A stretch of DNA of 64,000 nt from NCBI GenBank assembly GCA_022432975.1, contig CM039515.1:18782554-18846553 (forward strand), in the 5' to 3' direction. A model generated the notes under the pieces. It did not search any database and had not been told where the DNA came from. It was given only the letters and a program-made list of their open reading frames with translations. Numbering within the stretch: position 1 is the first letter of the stretch; each line of letters begins with the position of its first letter. Below are positions 35,885 to 46,741 of the stretch, one piece after another. The translations under genes and the position numbers were made by a program. The DNA comes from Begonia masoniana (taxonomy: Eukaryota; Streptophyta; Magnoliopsida; Cucurbitales; Begoniaceae).

Positions 35885-36640
35885 CCTCTCCCTCCGATTG
35901 GGAACGAGTTTCGAGTTTTGTTTTCACAGGTGGTTGCAGAAGAGAGAATTATAAGAGAGTATCGTCAACAAAATGAGACACCCATTCAAGGGAAGCCAAA
36001 TCATCGTGCTGAAAAACAAAAATTCCAGATTAAAAACATTAACAGAGAATTTATGGCAAAAATTTCTCGTCAAACTTTCTTGTAATTACCGGAACGACGA
36101 GTTCGGAGAGAAGAGAGTCATCGTTGTCGGTGGCGGAGAAACTGGTGGGGTTCGAATTGCTCTCATCGTCGATCCGGTCCAGAGAAGAAACAGAGAGTCT
36201 ATCCTTTTCCAATTCTTCTTCGTCTTCTCCATCAGACCAATTTTCTAAATCTCCATTAGAAAAGTCAAAAAACTCTTCAACAGCAAAATCTTTGCCGACA
36301 ACGGCATTTGTTCTGTTCAAAAAGCATGAATCTTCCCAGAGCGTCGGCTGCGTCGACTTAGCAGCCAATTCCCGGCGAAAGCTAGATTTCAAAGCCTTTG
36401 CTTCCATGCTCTCCATTTCTCTGAAGAATAAAGGGGGAGGGGTATCTGGCGTTGAGAGAGAGAGAGAGAGAGGGGTAGTTTAGGAATTTTGAAAAGAATA
36501 TGTTAAATTTAACTGAAAAATTGATGGTAGGGTTTGAATTACAAACGTTTTATACGTTAGAGTTTGATTGGGTACAAAAAAATGTTAGGTACCAAATGGC
36601 CACTGATCCCATACGTTGGGGTCTAAATGGTACTTTTCTC
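35686..36640. mobile_element. Mutator-like element 2 (Pack-MULE), 955 bp
   Basis: The termini are gggaaaagtaccatttag and its reverse complement ...ctaaatggtacttttctc, and the inverted repeats extend about 180 bp. A perfect 9-bp target duplication, aattattta, flanks it (35677-35685 and 36641-36649). A 9-bp duplication and long inverted repeats define Mutator-like elements. It has no transposase, but it carries a GATA-factor-like fragment. Termini and inner spacing resemble element 1. Confidence 0.9.
36051..36416 (-). pseudogene. Captured N-terminal fragment of a GATA-type transcription factor
   Basis: The frame from the ATG at 36416 has the layout of the N-terminus of plant GATA factors of the GATA5/6/7 type. 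It shows MEAKALKSSFRRELAAKS, then FAVEEFFDFSNGDLE, an acidic stretch, LSVSSLDRIDDESNSN and LLSELVVP. The GATA zinc finger itself, normally near the C-terminus, is absent. The fragment lies between the inverted repeats of a Mutator-like element, so it is probably transduplicated host sequence. Whether it is expressed is unknown. Confidence 0.78.
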
Positions 36641-37355
36641 AATTATTTAATAATTGGTTCTCTGGTGGATTTCGTGTTAGTTGTTAAACACGAGTATTTG
36701 GCTCACTGTTGGATTTTGTGGGATGCTGCTGGGGCTCAGATGGATTTCTATTATTAAATCTGCTACCATCGAGTAAATTCAACAAATTTATAGAGTTGTC
36801 TGTTCTAATATTTTATTTGTTTTTCAATATTTTTATTTCTAAAATATGCTTTAATTTTGTTCTTGTGTTGTGATTTACCCATACCCCTTGCTCATATGCA
36901 TATCAATCTGTCCACTTACACATCAATCGTTATGGCCTGTCACCGTATTACATCTGATTACTTGACCAATTTTATGACATCTGACTTAAACTGCCATTTG
37001 ATTTAATCTCTATTGATTATTTCATATTCACCTATTGAACTGTTTCTTAATATAATTTTTGCCGATTATTTCACCATCACCAATTAATTGTTCATTATGA
37101 TAATCAAATTTGTGGTGATTTTTCTCATGTGATAATTGGCCTTCACTTTATCATTTTAAAATATCAATTTTATTTGCCTATTTTGTTGGAATTAACGTAA
37201 TCTCAACAAAAAATAAAATAAAATTTGGGTCGTAATAGACATTATTCATTACGAACACTGTTTGTTTATTGATCTCTACATTGCCCTTCATTTAATAACC
37301 TTGCATGTAGTTACGTGGTGGTCGTCAGGTCTCATCTAGTTCTTGTGTTTTATAT

Positions 37356-37688
37356 ATGGAATCTTCCCAATTTGATACCATTTCCCGACCATTAGCACAA
37401 TTGCTTAACAACCAACAACAGTTTCAAAAACAATTAACTACAATCCAGACTGAGTTGACTATTACTTGTGAAGCAAATAGAAACCTAGAAAATAGGGTAA
37501 ACAACGTGGAACCTATTCCTCATCTCTTGGATACAGACTTTATAGAGTTCTTTCAGAGTCATCAGGATATTTCTTTACCGAATTCCAGAGCAGTTCAGAA
37601 AGATTCTCGATCCAGCTTTCCAGTTGAACAAGTTTATGGACGTCGAAAGAAAATTGTTCAACTGCTTAGCTTATGGTTAGGTGATTGA
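37356..37688 (+). pseudogene. Gag-like N-terminal fragment of element I
   Basis: A 110-codon frame beginning MESSQFDTISRPLAQLL, with a Gln-rich coiled-coil-like segment (NNQQQFQKQLTTIQTEL), resembles the start of Ty3/gypsy gag. It ends shortly before the right LTR, so the rest of Gag-Pol is deleted. Not functional alone. Confidence 0.55.
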
Positions 37689-38363
37689 TCAGCTCACTGC
37701 CTTGTGGTTCTATCAACTTGACTGAGAGATTTTCCTACCCCGAGAGAGTTGATGATGACATTTTTGACATTTTAGTTTTATTATTTATTATATATTTTAT
37801 TTATTTATTTCGGTTAAAGTTGACTTTTCATATTCTAGGGTTAACCTTAATTTTGCCTATTTAAACTCTAGTATTGTAACTTGAAAAAATAGATTACGAT
37901 GATTATTGAATGAATGAAATTGTTTCTATTTTTTATCCCTACTTTTTTCTCTAGAATTTTCCTTTTCCTCCTTCCTCCACCTATGGCTTCTCCCTCTTTT
38001 CTTTTTTCTTCTTTTCTTTCTTTCCCTTTTGACGACTTCCTTCTCCGCCCCCTACGTCACAATGTAGGGTGGAATTAAAACTTTAAAACAAATTCAGAAA
38101 TGCATTTATGAATTTTAAAATTGAGACGAAACAAGAAGATAAGATATTTGACAAATAACTGTACTACAAAAGATAGCTGGAAGGGCGTAACTTGTGATCT
38201 ATTTGACAATCAATTATCCACAACTTAATTCACTGTGGCAATCAATTGTCAAAAGATCTGTACCGTAGCAGTGGTACCTCATGCATATCATAAAAGCATC
38301 ATTTCAACCATTAAATTGAAAGAAAAGAAATCATTTTAATAATTACACAATCGAGCATGCAGA

Positions 38364-38825
38364 TTATATATTCAGGTGGAATGTAAAATATGGATCATCA
38401 GAAAATCTAGCATCAAAAGGAGTAGAAGATTGAGAATGTGCAGAGCTAGCAATGGCTCCAGAACCTGAACCTTGTTGCAGTTCCATCGCAAGCCATCGAA
38501 CTGCTTTACTCATCTGTTCCAACCGAACTGCATTTATAGGAGGAATACCAGCAGTACCTGCAAGCTCGGATTTTACGGCTGCTGAGCCCGTTGCCTCATC
38601 TACCAGGCATTCTGAACCTACCCTTTGCTTCACAGACTCCACAAACTCTTCCCCTTGATCACAAGCAGCCCTAAATAATTCCCATTTCTGCTTAAAATTC
38701 TCCAAAGCCACATCTGTCTCAGCTGCTTTTTGACCTTTGGATGTCTCGTTGGCCACGAGAAAATTAGCTCCCCCAGCAACAAAGTTCTGATACGCATTAT
38801 CCAAAGAATCTATTATTTTGTCCAT
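38364..38825 (-). CDS. MED32: Mediator of RNA polymerase II transcription subunit 32
   Basis: An intact single-exon frame of 153 residues. Compared with the plant MED32 family, the diagnostic blocks are present: MDKIIDSLDNAYQNFV at the start, ALENFKQKWELFRAACDQ, EEFVESVKQRVGSECLVDEA, GIPPINAVRLEQMSKAVRWL, and a Ser/Pro-rich tail ending in DARFSDDPYF. Length agrees with the family (about 150). The ATG at 38825 is the first in frame and matches the conserved N-terminus. MED32 belongs to the nuclear Mediator complex and is usually grouped with the MED2/MED29 tail subunits, linking activators to RNA polymerase II. The segment just upstream carries a partial duplication of this 5' end. Without transcripts I cannot rule out a retrocopy. 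Confidence 0.93.
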   Translation of the reverse strand: MDKIIDSLDNAYQNFVAGGANFLVANETSKGQKAAETDVALENFKQKWELFRAACDQGEEFVESVKQRVGSECLVDEATGSAAVKSELAGTAGIPPINAVRLEQMSKAVRWLAMELQQGSGSGAIASSAHSQSSTPFDARFSDDPYFTFHLNI

Positions 38826-38934
38826 TGTGTTTTAAGAAACGCTGGGAGTCAGAAATTGACACAATCTAGTGAAACTTCAGAAATACAAATGCTCAATATA
38901 CACCTTATTCAAGTTGCCTAAAGATTGCAAAATA

Positions 38935-39075
38935 GACAATGGACACCGTATTCAAGTTACCTAAAGAATCCACAATATTGTCCATTGTGCTTTAAAAAAT
39001 GCTGGGGGGTACAATTTAGTGAAACTTCAGAAATACAAATACACAGTAGACATCTTACACAAGTTGCACAGTGAA
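38935..39075 (-). pseudogene. Partial tandem duplication of the MED32 5' end
   Basis: This segment repeats the sequence around the MED32 start codon and 5' flank (38806-38921). A second ATG at 38985 is followed by codons for MDNIVDSLGN, which resembles the MED32 N-terminus, and then the similarity ends. Shared blocks include tagtgaaacttcagaaatac. It is either a remnant of a second MED32 copy or a local duplication. Confidence 0.7.
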
Positions 39076-39498
39076 AATTTGCTCGCAAAGTCTCGCATTG
39101 GACCAAGAAATTGAAAAGACCCACCTAATAATTGCCCTAACTTTGAAACCCTTTTGCTTTCCAATTTAGTATGAGATTAATCTTATTTTGACTTCAAATC
39201 CTAATTTGCTCAATTTCAAAATCAACTATTAAAAATTTGAAAAAGCTCTTAAATATAATTGATATCATAATTAAATTTACAATTCAAAACTCAACACATG
39301 TATTATAACTCAATAGGCAATAAACGTTAGTATTAAATTTCCATCATCTAGATACTTGAATGCTTTTAAATATCAAATCAAACTAAACTTTAATTTAAAT
39401 ACTTTATAATTCAAAATCCTAATCATAAAAGTACAAGCAGTACAATGAAAGGGAGAATTCAAAGGAACATACACATTACAAGAGGAAATAACATATTT
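39076..39498. other. AT-rich spacer between MED32 and the foldback element
   Basis: No coding frame, inverted repeat or element end was recognised here. Confidence 0.5.
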
Positions 39499-41581
39499 GA
39501 CAGTAGGGTAAAATGTAAAATCTGGATTGAAGTTTAAGTCAAGTGCAAAAAATGGATTAAACAAATTTTTTGTGCAAAAAATGGCTCAAAGTATCGAAAA
39601 TGGACAAAAAATGGATTCGCGGCAAACCGATATGCCCCCGCAGAGAGTTTTCTGAAGGAGAACGGTTTGCCACGTGTGGAGAACGACCAACCATTCTCAC
39701 TGAGGGGGCACATGTGAGGGTGAAGACCCCCCGCGGAGAGTGAAAACGGTTTGCCCGTGGTGAGAACGGCAACCCGTTCTCACTGTCCGCGGGGGCACTT
39801 GTGAGGGTGAAGATCCTCCGCGTCGTGCCCTCTTTCAAACGATTATAACTTTTACTACGTGTATCCGTTTTGGACCGTTAAGATATCAAATTGAAGCTCT
39901 CGTCGAGGCCCACACATTGCAGGGCCCAAAACATATCGTTTAAACTTTCAATTCGACATCCGAATATTTTACAAACTATTTTATGTATTATTTGATTTTA
40001 TTATAATTTCCTTAAATAGTCAGCTATTTTATTTAGGGTTGTAATCCGAATTCGACAATTATTATTCAAATTTCTGAAGTTAAACTAACTAACTATTTAA
40101 GGATAATAATGTTAATTTCATATTCTTGAATAATAATTGTCGAATCTTGAAAAATAATTGTGACTAATAATTGTCGAATCTTGAATAATAATTGTAAAGT
40201 TAAAATAGCTAACTATTTATGATAATAATGTAATTTCAGAATCTTGAATAATAATTGTCGAATCTTGAATAATAATTGTCGAATTCGGAATACAACCCTA
40301 AATAAAATAACTAACTATTTAAGAAAATTAGATAAAATCAAATAATACAAAAGTTTTAAAATATTCGGATATCGAATTGAAGGTCTAAATGATAAATTTG
40401 GGCCCGAAAAAGTATGCAATGTGTGGGCCTTGACGAGAGCTTCAATTTGATATCTACGGTTAAAACGGATACACGTAGCAAAAATATTATGCCGTTTGAA
40501 GTTTAGATATTACCATGAAAGAGGCACGGACCGCGGAGGCGTCTCACCATAACACGTGCCCCCGCGGAGAGTGAAAACGGTTGCCGTGGTGAGAACGGCA
40601 ACCCGTTCTCACTGTCCGCGGGGGCACTTGTGAGGGTGAAGATCCTCCGCGTCGTGCCACTCTTTCAACGATTCTAACTTTTATAGCGTGTATCCGTTTT
40701 GGACCGTTAAGATATCAAATTGAAGCTCTCGTCGAGGCCCACACATTGCAGGGCCCAAAACATATCGTTTAAACTTTCAATTCGACATCCGAATATTTTA
40801 CAAACTATTTTATGTATTATTTGATTTTATTATAATTTCCTTAAATAGTCAGCTATTTTATTTAGGGTTGTAATCCGAATTCGACAATTATTATTCAAAT
40901 TTCTGAAGTTAAACTAACTAACTATTTAAGGATAATAATGTTAATTTCATATTCTTGAATAATAATTGTCGAATCTTGAAAAATAATTGTGACTAATAAT
41001 TGTCGAATCTTGAATAATAATTGTAAAGTTAAAATAGCTAACTATTTAATGATAATAATGTTAATTTCAGAATCTTGAATAATAATTGTCGAATTCGGAA
41101 TACAACCCTAAATAAAATAACTAACTATTTAAGAAAATTATAATAAAATCAAATAATACAAAAAATAGTTTGTAAAATATTCGGATATCGAATTGAAGGT
41201 CTAAATGATAAATTTTGGGCCCGAAAAAGTATGCAATGTGTGGGCCTTGACGAGAGCTTCAATTTGATATCTTAACGGTCTAAAACGGATACACGTAGCA
41301 AAAATTATGGCCGTTTGAAGTTTAGATGATTACCATGAAATGAGGGCACGACGCGGAGGGTCTTCACCCTCACAAGTGCCCCCGCGGAGAGTGAGAATGG
41401 GTTGCCGTTCTCACCACGCAGCAAACCGTTCTCACTCTCCACGGGGGCATATCGCTTTGCCGCGAATCCATTTTTTGTCCATTTTCGATACTTTGAGCCA
41501 TTTTTTGCACGAAAAATTTGTTTGATCCATTGTTTGCACTTGATTTAAAGTTGAATTCAGATTTTGCCTTTTACCCTTGAC
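39499..41581. mobile_element. Foldback-type element with long inverted ends and a tandemly duplicated core
   Basis: The outer ends are inverted repeats of at least 140 bp: left gtgcaaaaaatggctcaaag and right its near-perfect complement at about 41495-41514. The core consists of two direct copies of about 0.83 kb (39731-40561 and 40562-41381). Each copy is itself largely self-complementary; for example ttgtaatccgaattcgacaa is mirrored by a ttgtcgaattcggaatacaa block. No transposase frame is present. A clear target duplication was not found, so the superfamily (Mutator-like or other foldback) is open. Confidence 0.75.
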
Positions 41582-42010
41582 AGTATGTAAATTTGGATGT
41601 CCCATGTGAGAGTGCCAGAGATGAAACGAAGGAGCAGTGGAAAATGCTAACAAAGCCACTAGAGAGGTGGACAACGACGTAGGAATGCGCTGACTGAAGA
41701 TCACTGTCCTGAGGTGTAAAGTGATGAGTGGCGTCATAATCAAGAAGCCATGTGAAGGGTGAGGATGAAAGGTTAACTTGTTCAGGAAAAATAAGAGGCG
41801 TTGCATCAGTATTGCGGAAGAGGTTTGAAGGAGGCATTAAGGCGATTATAGCATACTATTGCTGACTCACCAAATTTAAGACAGATTTTGCATTTGGGTT
41901 TGTGAGAAGTTGAGTTTCCAATGTCAGTTGGTTAGTGTTGGTTTGCCAAGGATCTCATTGTATTGTGGAGACAGACTAGAAGGAGGAAGAGGAGGAGCTT
42001 GAAACCTTGG
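41582..42010 (-). pseudogene. Element J: copia remnant with zinc knuckle, protease and pre-integrase fragments
   Basis: On the minus strand, a degenerate knuckle (CKICLKFGESAIVC, with His missing) lies near 41860-41900. It is followed by the protease segment WLLDYDATHHFTPQDSDL, where the active site should read D-S-G, and then the pre-integrase block LWHSHMGHPN near 41600. The foldback element starts directly after it. Frames are broken and the protease active site is lost. Confidence 0.75.
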
Positions 42011-42133
42011 ATCCGGAGCTCGATAAGAGAGCTTCAGTGAGCAACCAAGAGCAAGAGATGAGACGTGAAGAGAGGAGGGAGACGTATACTGCCAGTGAAA
42101 AGAGAGATTTATTGATAGGAGAAGAGATGGTTG

Positions 42134-42862
42134 TGTTGGAGTTTGGGCAATCCATCGCCCCTGATGGAGAAAGGTTATGTTGGAAAATTATGGAGCAGTT
42201 CATCGCCCAGATGTTGGTGGGCGGGGTGCTCCATCGCCCCTACCACTGCTCTGCGAATGTTTACAGAGCAACCGCCGATCGATCGCTGCTCATGGGCGAG
42301 CGATCGGCTCTCTTCCAACTTTGGGGTGAAAGTGGCAGAGGCATTGCCGATCGATTGTAGGAAAACTGCAATCAATCGACCCTCAAGCTTTGTGAAATTT
42401 TGGTTCATGGCAGAGGTATCACCTATCGATTGCTGCTCATGGGCGATCGATCGGCCCTACCACTGTTTTGCTGCGATAAGCACCCTAATGACTCCAAAAT
42501 TTTTGATACTCAAACGTCAACTTAAGAACTCCACATGATGTGGCCTATATGTGTCAAAATTCTATTGGTTAAGCTATTTTGTTTTATTAATAAATTGATT
42601 AATTTGATGGAAATTAATCTTTATGTATAAAGTAAAAAATGAATCTGGTCCTCTCTCTACCTACCTGAATGCATACGGTGGTGTTCTCCATCAACACCAT
42701 CACTCAAGAAACTTATAGGTTAAGAGAGAGAAATCATTTTCTAGTTTCATGGAGAAAGGTAAGTGATTGTCTCGATAAAGTAGACTTGTGAAAATCAACT
42801 AATTCATGATCCTGACATTTCTCTGTGATTAAAATGAAAAACAATTAAGAAAAATGCTAACA
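42134..42862 (+). repeat. 5' LTR of element E (729 bp)
   Basis: It has about 85 bp near its start that the right LTR lacks, apparently a local duplication of the ccatcgcccc/tgttgg block. It contains two hairpin-prone GATC-rich motifs around tgctcatgggc (42274-42308 and about 42423-42454). Confidence 0.93.
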
Positions 42863-42864
42863 TG

Positions 42865-42879
42865 TGGTATCAGAGCATG
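42865..42879 (+). other. Primer binding site of element E (initiator-Met tRNA)
   Basis: tggtatcagagcatg, two bases after the LTR end. It is the standard PBS of plant copia elements. Confidence 0.93.
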
Positions 42880-43589
42880 AGTTTTAGAACAGTTGATTTT
42901 TCATGATGAATAATCGTATGTTATTCGTTGCTTGATGATAGATTTCTATCAAAATAAGCATGCATAACTTGTGAGACCAAGAAATTTCATAGATTACTGT
43001 TCACCGCTTACTGTTCATCTTACAGTTACTGTTCACGTTGAAAATAATGAAATAATTCTTGATATTTGGATGATTTTGTTGGGATCAAGATATTATTTGT
43101 TTCATGTTTATTTAATTTGATATTTGAATTATGTATAATTTGTTAGTCACCAAAGTGGCAGAATTATAAAAGTTTTCTCAGATATTAAATTAACTAAAGT
43201 CAATTACTCATGTTTTATGTAATGCTCGATAATGAAATGACATGACGATAATTATGATAATTATGATTTTGACATGAGTGTATTGATTTTCATTATTATA
43301 AAATATTATGAATCGCCCAAAGGTTGATTGGTTATTTTATAATGATGAATATGATTCTGGTAAATTGATATGCTTTGAGTAGATGTGTTTAGTATATTCA
43401 AAGATGACAAACACGTCTATTTTAATTATGTTAATTGCCAATTATAAGAAAGTAAATTGAGCATAAATTATATTTATGACGATATATTGTTGTGTCACCC
43501 AAAGGAGAACTTCAATATATATTTATGATTGTTTGATTGCATTAGTACTCAAAGCATAAAAGCATGAGCATGTTTTATATTTTGCAGCA
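42880..43589 (+). other. Untranslated leader of element E
   Basis: AT-rich sequence between the PBS and gag. It has short repeats such as gattactgttcaccgcttac/tgttcac and no coding frame. It should hold the packaging signal, which cannot be recognised by eye. Confidence 0.6.
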
Positions 43590-46005
43590 TCTGTTCCTGT
43601 GTCTCTTCATTCACAAGACACGTCTGTTGTAAAGTTTTCTGGTTTAAATTTCTATGAATGGTGTGAACAAGTTTAGTTTCACCTTGGTGTTCTGCATCTT
43701 GATTTAGCACTTTTAACTGAGAAACTAGCTACTATTACTGCAATTAGTAGCGCTAATAAGAGATCTTCCTATAGTGCTTGGGAAAGATCAAACAGTCCGA
43801 GCCTAATGTTTATGCGAATGACTGTAGAAAACAACATCAAGTCCACAATTCCTAAAATTGACAGTGCTAAGGAATTTATGAAATTTGTAGAAAAATGTTC
43901 GCAGTCTGAATCGGCTGATAAGTCATTGGCTGGGACACTGATGTGTACTTTGACCACCATTAAGTTTGATGGTTCTCGTACCATGCATGAGCATGTCGTC
44001 GAAATGGCGAACATGGCAGCAAGACTAAAATCCATGGAAATGGAAGTGAATGAGAACTCCCTTGTGACATTTATCCTGAACTCCTTGCCCCCTCAATATG
44101 GCCCATTTTATATGAGCTATAATACGATGATGGATAAGTGGAATGTGCATAAATTGCAAAGTATGCTAATTTAGGAAGAAGCAAGGCTTAAGAAACTAGG
44201 AACTCAAGTTGTCAATATCATGAATTATGATGGAGCTGGAAAGAAACCAGGAAAAAAAAGTAGAAAATGCAAGAAAAGACTATCATCGATAAATCAGTCA
44301 TCTTTCCAAATCCATAAGAAGGAACAACAGAAAGATAAGTGTCATTTATGTGGAAAGCATGGACACTATCAGAAAGATTATCTGAAACGTAAGACATGGT
44401 TCGAAAAGAAAGGTAAGCCTAGTGCTTTCGTATGTTTCGAATCAAATTTAACTGAAGTTCCTTGTAATACTTGGTGGATTGATTCTGGTTGTACCACTCA
44501 TGTTTCTAATACGATGTAGGGATTCCTTACGACCCAAACTATAATCCCAAATGAAAAATATATCTTTATGGGGAATCGGGTAAAAGTTCCAGTTGAAGCT
44601 ATTGGAACTTACTGTTTAACGTTAGACACTGGATTTCAATTAAATCTTTTTTAAACTGTTTATGTTTCAGCTGTTTCTCGAAATTTAGTTTCATTGTCCA
44701 AACTTGATATAACTGGATATTCCTTTACGTTTGGGAATGAATGTTTCAGTTTGTATAAAGATAACATTTCATTGGTTCTGGTGTTCTTTATGTTGATTTG
44801 TACAAATTAAAGCTTGATAATTGTTTTGCTGAGACTCTTTTAAACTTGCTTCATAATGTGGGAACTAAATGTGGTTTAGTGAATGAATGTTCTGCTAATT
44901 TGTGACATAAACGATTGAGTTATATATCCAAAGAAAGAATGGTAATATTAATAAAGAATGAAATCCTTCCATATTTGGATTTTACTGATCTTGGCATGTG
45001 TATTGATTGTATTAAAGGAAAACAAACAAGAAACATAATTAAGAAAGTAGTCACAAGAAGCTAACAGCTCCTTGAAATTATACACACCGATATATGTGGT
45101 CCTTTTGATGTTCCATCTTTTGGAGGAGAAAGATATTTTATCACTTTTATGGATGATTTTTCACGTTATGGATATATCTATCTACTGAATGAAAAATCTC
45201 AAGCAATAAAGACTCTTGAAGTGTTTATCAATAAGGTTGAAAGACAAGTAGATAGAAAAGTGAAAATTATTAGATCTGATAGAAGTGGTGAATATTATGG
45301 AAGTTATGTTGAAAATGGACAACATCCAGATCCATTTGCTAAATTTCTTGAAAGTCGTGGTATATGTGCGTAATACACAATGTCAGGAACACCAGAACAG
45401 AATGGTGTTGCAGAAAGGCGAAATCGTACTTTAATGGATATGGTTAGGAGTATGTTAAGTAATTCATCTTTATCCTTATCATTGTGGATGTATGCATTAA
45501 AGACTACTGTATACTTATTAAACAAGGTTCCTAGTAAGAGAGTCTCGAATACACCATTTGAACTATGGACATGAAGAAAACCTAGTTTAAGGCACCTGCA
45601 TATTTGGGGTTGCCGAACAGAAGCAAGAATTTATAATCCACATGAAAAGAAACTGGATTCACGAACAACCAGTGGTTTCTTCATTGGTTATCCAGAAAAA
45701 TCTAAAGGGTATAGATTTTACTGTCCTAGCCATAGTATGAAAATTGTTGAAACTGGAAATACTAGGTTCATTGAAGTTGGTGAAATCAATGGGAGTTTGG
45801 AACCACGTAAAGTGGAAATTCAAGAAGTTAGAGTGCAAGTTTCAATACCTATAACTTATTCTCAAGTTGTTGTTCCAAAAGTTGTTGATCATTTCAATGA
45901 CTTACACGAACAACAAATTAATGATCAAACACCACATGAAGAGATTGTCACGAATGAACCTAGAATAGATGAACCACTAGAAATACCATTAAGAAGATCT
46001 GTAAG
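43590..46005 (+). pseudogene. Element E Gag, protease and integrase (upstream half)
   Basis: The UBN2-type gag is at 43590-44180 (LTTIKFDGSRTMHEHVVEMA, FILNSLPPQYGPF). The knuckle near 44340 reads CHLCGKHGHYQKDY, with Tyr where Cys belongs. Protease begins WWIDSGCTTHVSNTM near 44470. The integrase core has ICGPFDVPSFGGERYFITF, RSDRSGEY and GTPEQNGVAERRNRTLMDM. Stops near 44174, 44518, 44654, 45061, 45373 and 45574 break it. Coding similarity continues to the hAT insertion point at 46005. Confidence 0.9.
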
Positions 46006-46741
46006 TAGGGGTGGGCACGGGCCGATTCGGTTCGGTCTTGAGCCCGGATCGGACCGGCCTATAGGGTTTTGGGATTTTCATCTTGAAACCGAAACCGGTC
46101 CGGGGTAGGACCAGGACCAAACCTGGACCAGACCGAAAAATTCAATTCGGTCTCGGTTCAGTCCTGGTTCCGCCTGGCGCCCTTTTTTTTTTTTTGTTTT
46201 TTTAACGATAAAATTATGAAAGACGAACAAATTTTAAAAAACGATAAATATAACTAAATAAATACAACCTCTAAAATAAATACAAGTATGTAATATACAA
46301 ACTAAAAATCTAAATCCAACTATCAAACATTAAAATGAAAAAAAAATACAACATCCACCATAAATCTAATTATCTAAGTATGTAATATACATACTAAAAC
46401 TCATCAAACATTAAAATGTAATCTAAGAGACTAAATACAACATAAAAAAAAAAATTCAACTATGTAACATACAAAGTAAATGCAACTATCAAACATTAAA
46501 ATGCAAGCTAATAAACTAAAGTCAATATCCAAATTTATCCAAGTACTTCAAAACTTAAAAGTACAAGCTAAATAATAAATCCAAATACATAGTCAAATTC
46601 ATCACAGCAACCAAGCAATCAATCTAAATAATTGTCACAACCACAATATCAAGTCATCGATATGTCATCTTGTACTTCTAGAAAATTATCATCGGAAGTG
46701 TCAATGTCAACGACATCTGCAAAATGACAATATTGAAGACA

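Larger units (their letters stand above)
34876..38059 (+). mobile_element. Element I: deleted LTR retrotransposon carrying a Mutator-like insertion
   Basis: Two related segments, 34876 to about 35163 and 37750 to about 38059, share tgatga, the ttattatatattttatttattta block and the agattacgaagattattgaa block, and act as LTRs. The interior has a gag-like N-terminus at 37356-37688, then a short end resembling the terminal purine tract (ctaccccgagagagt). No protease, RT or integrase is left. The LTR ends after the shared blocks are not firmly placed, and no target duplication was found. Confidence 0.65.

Noticed and set aside
42007..42538. Plus-strand frames of 117 and 135 codons in and before the E LTR
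   Set aside because: They run across an LTR boundary and a similar frame recurs in the other LTR at 60624-60974; not genes.
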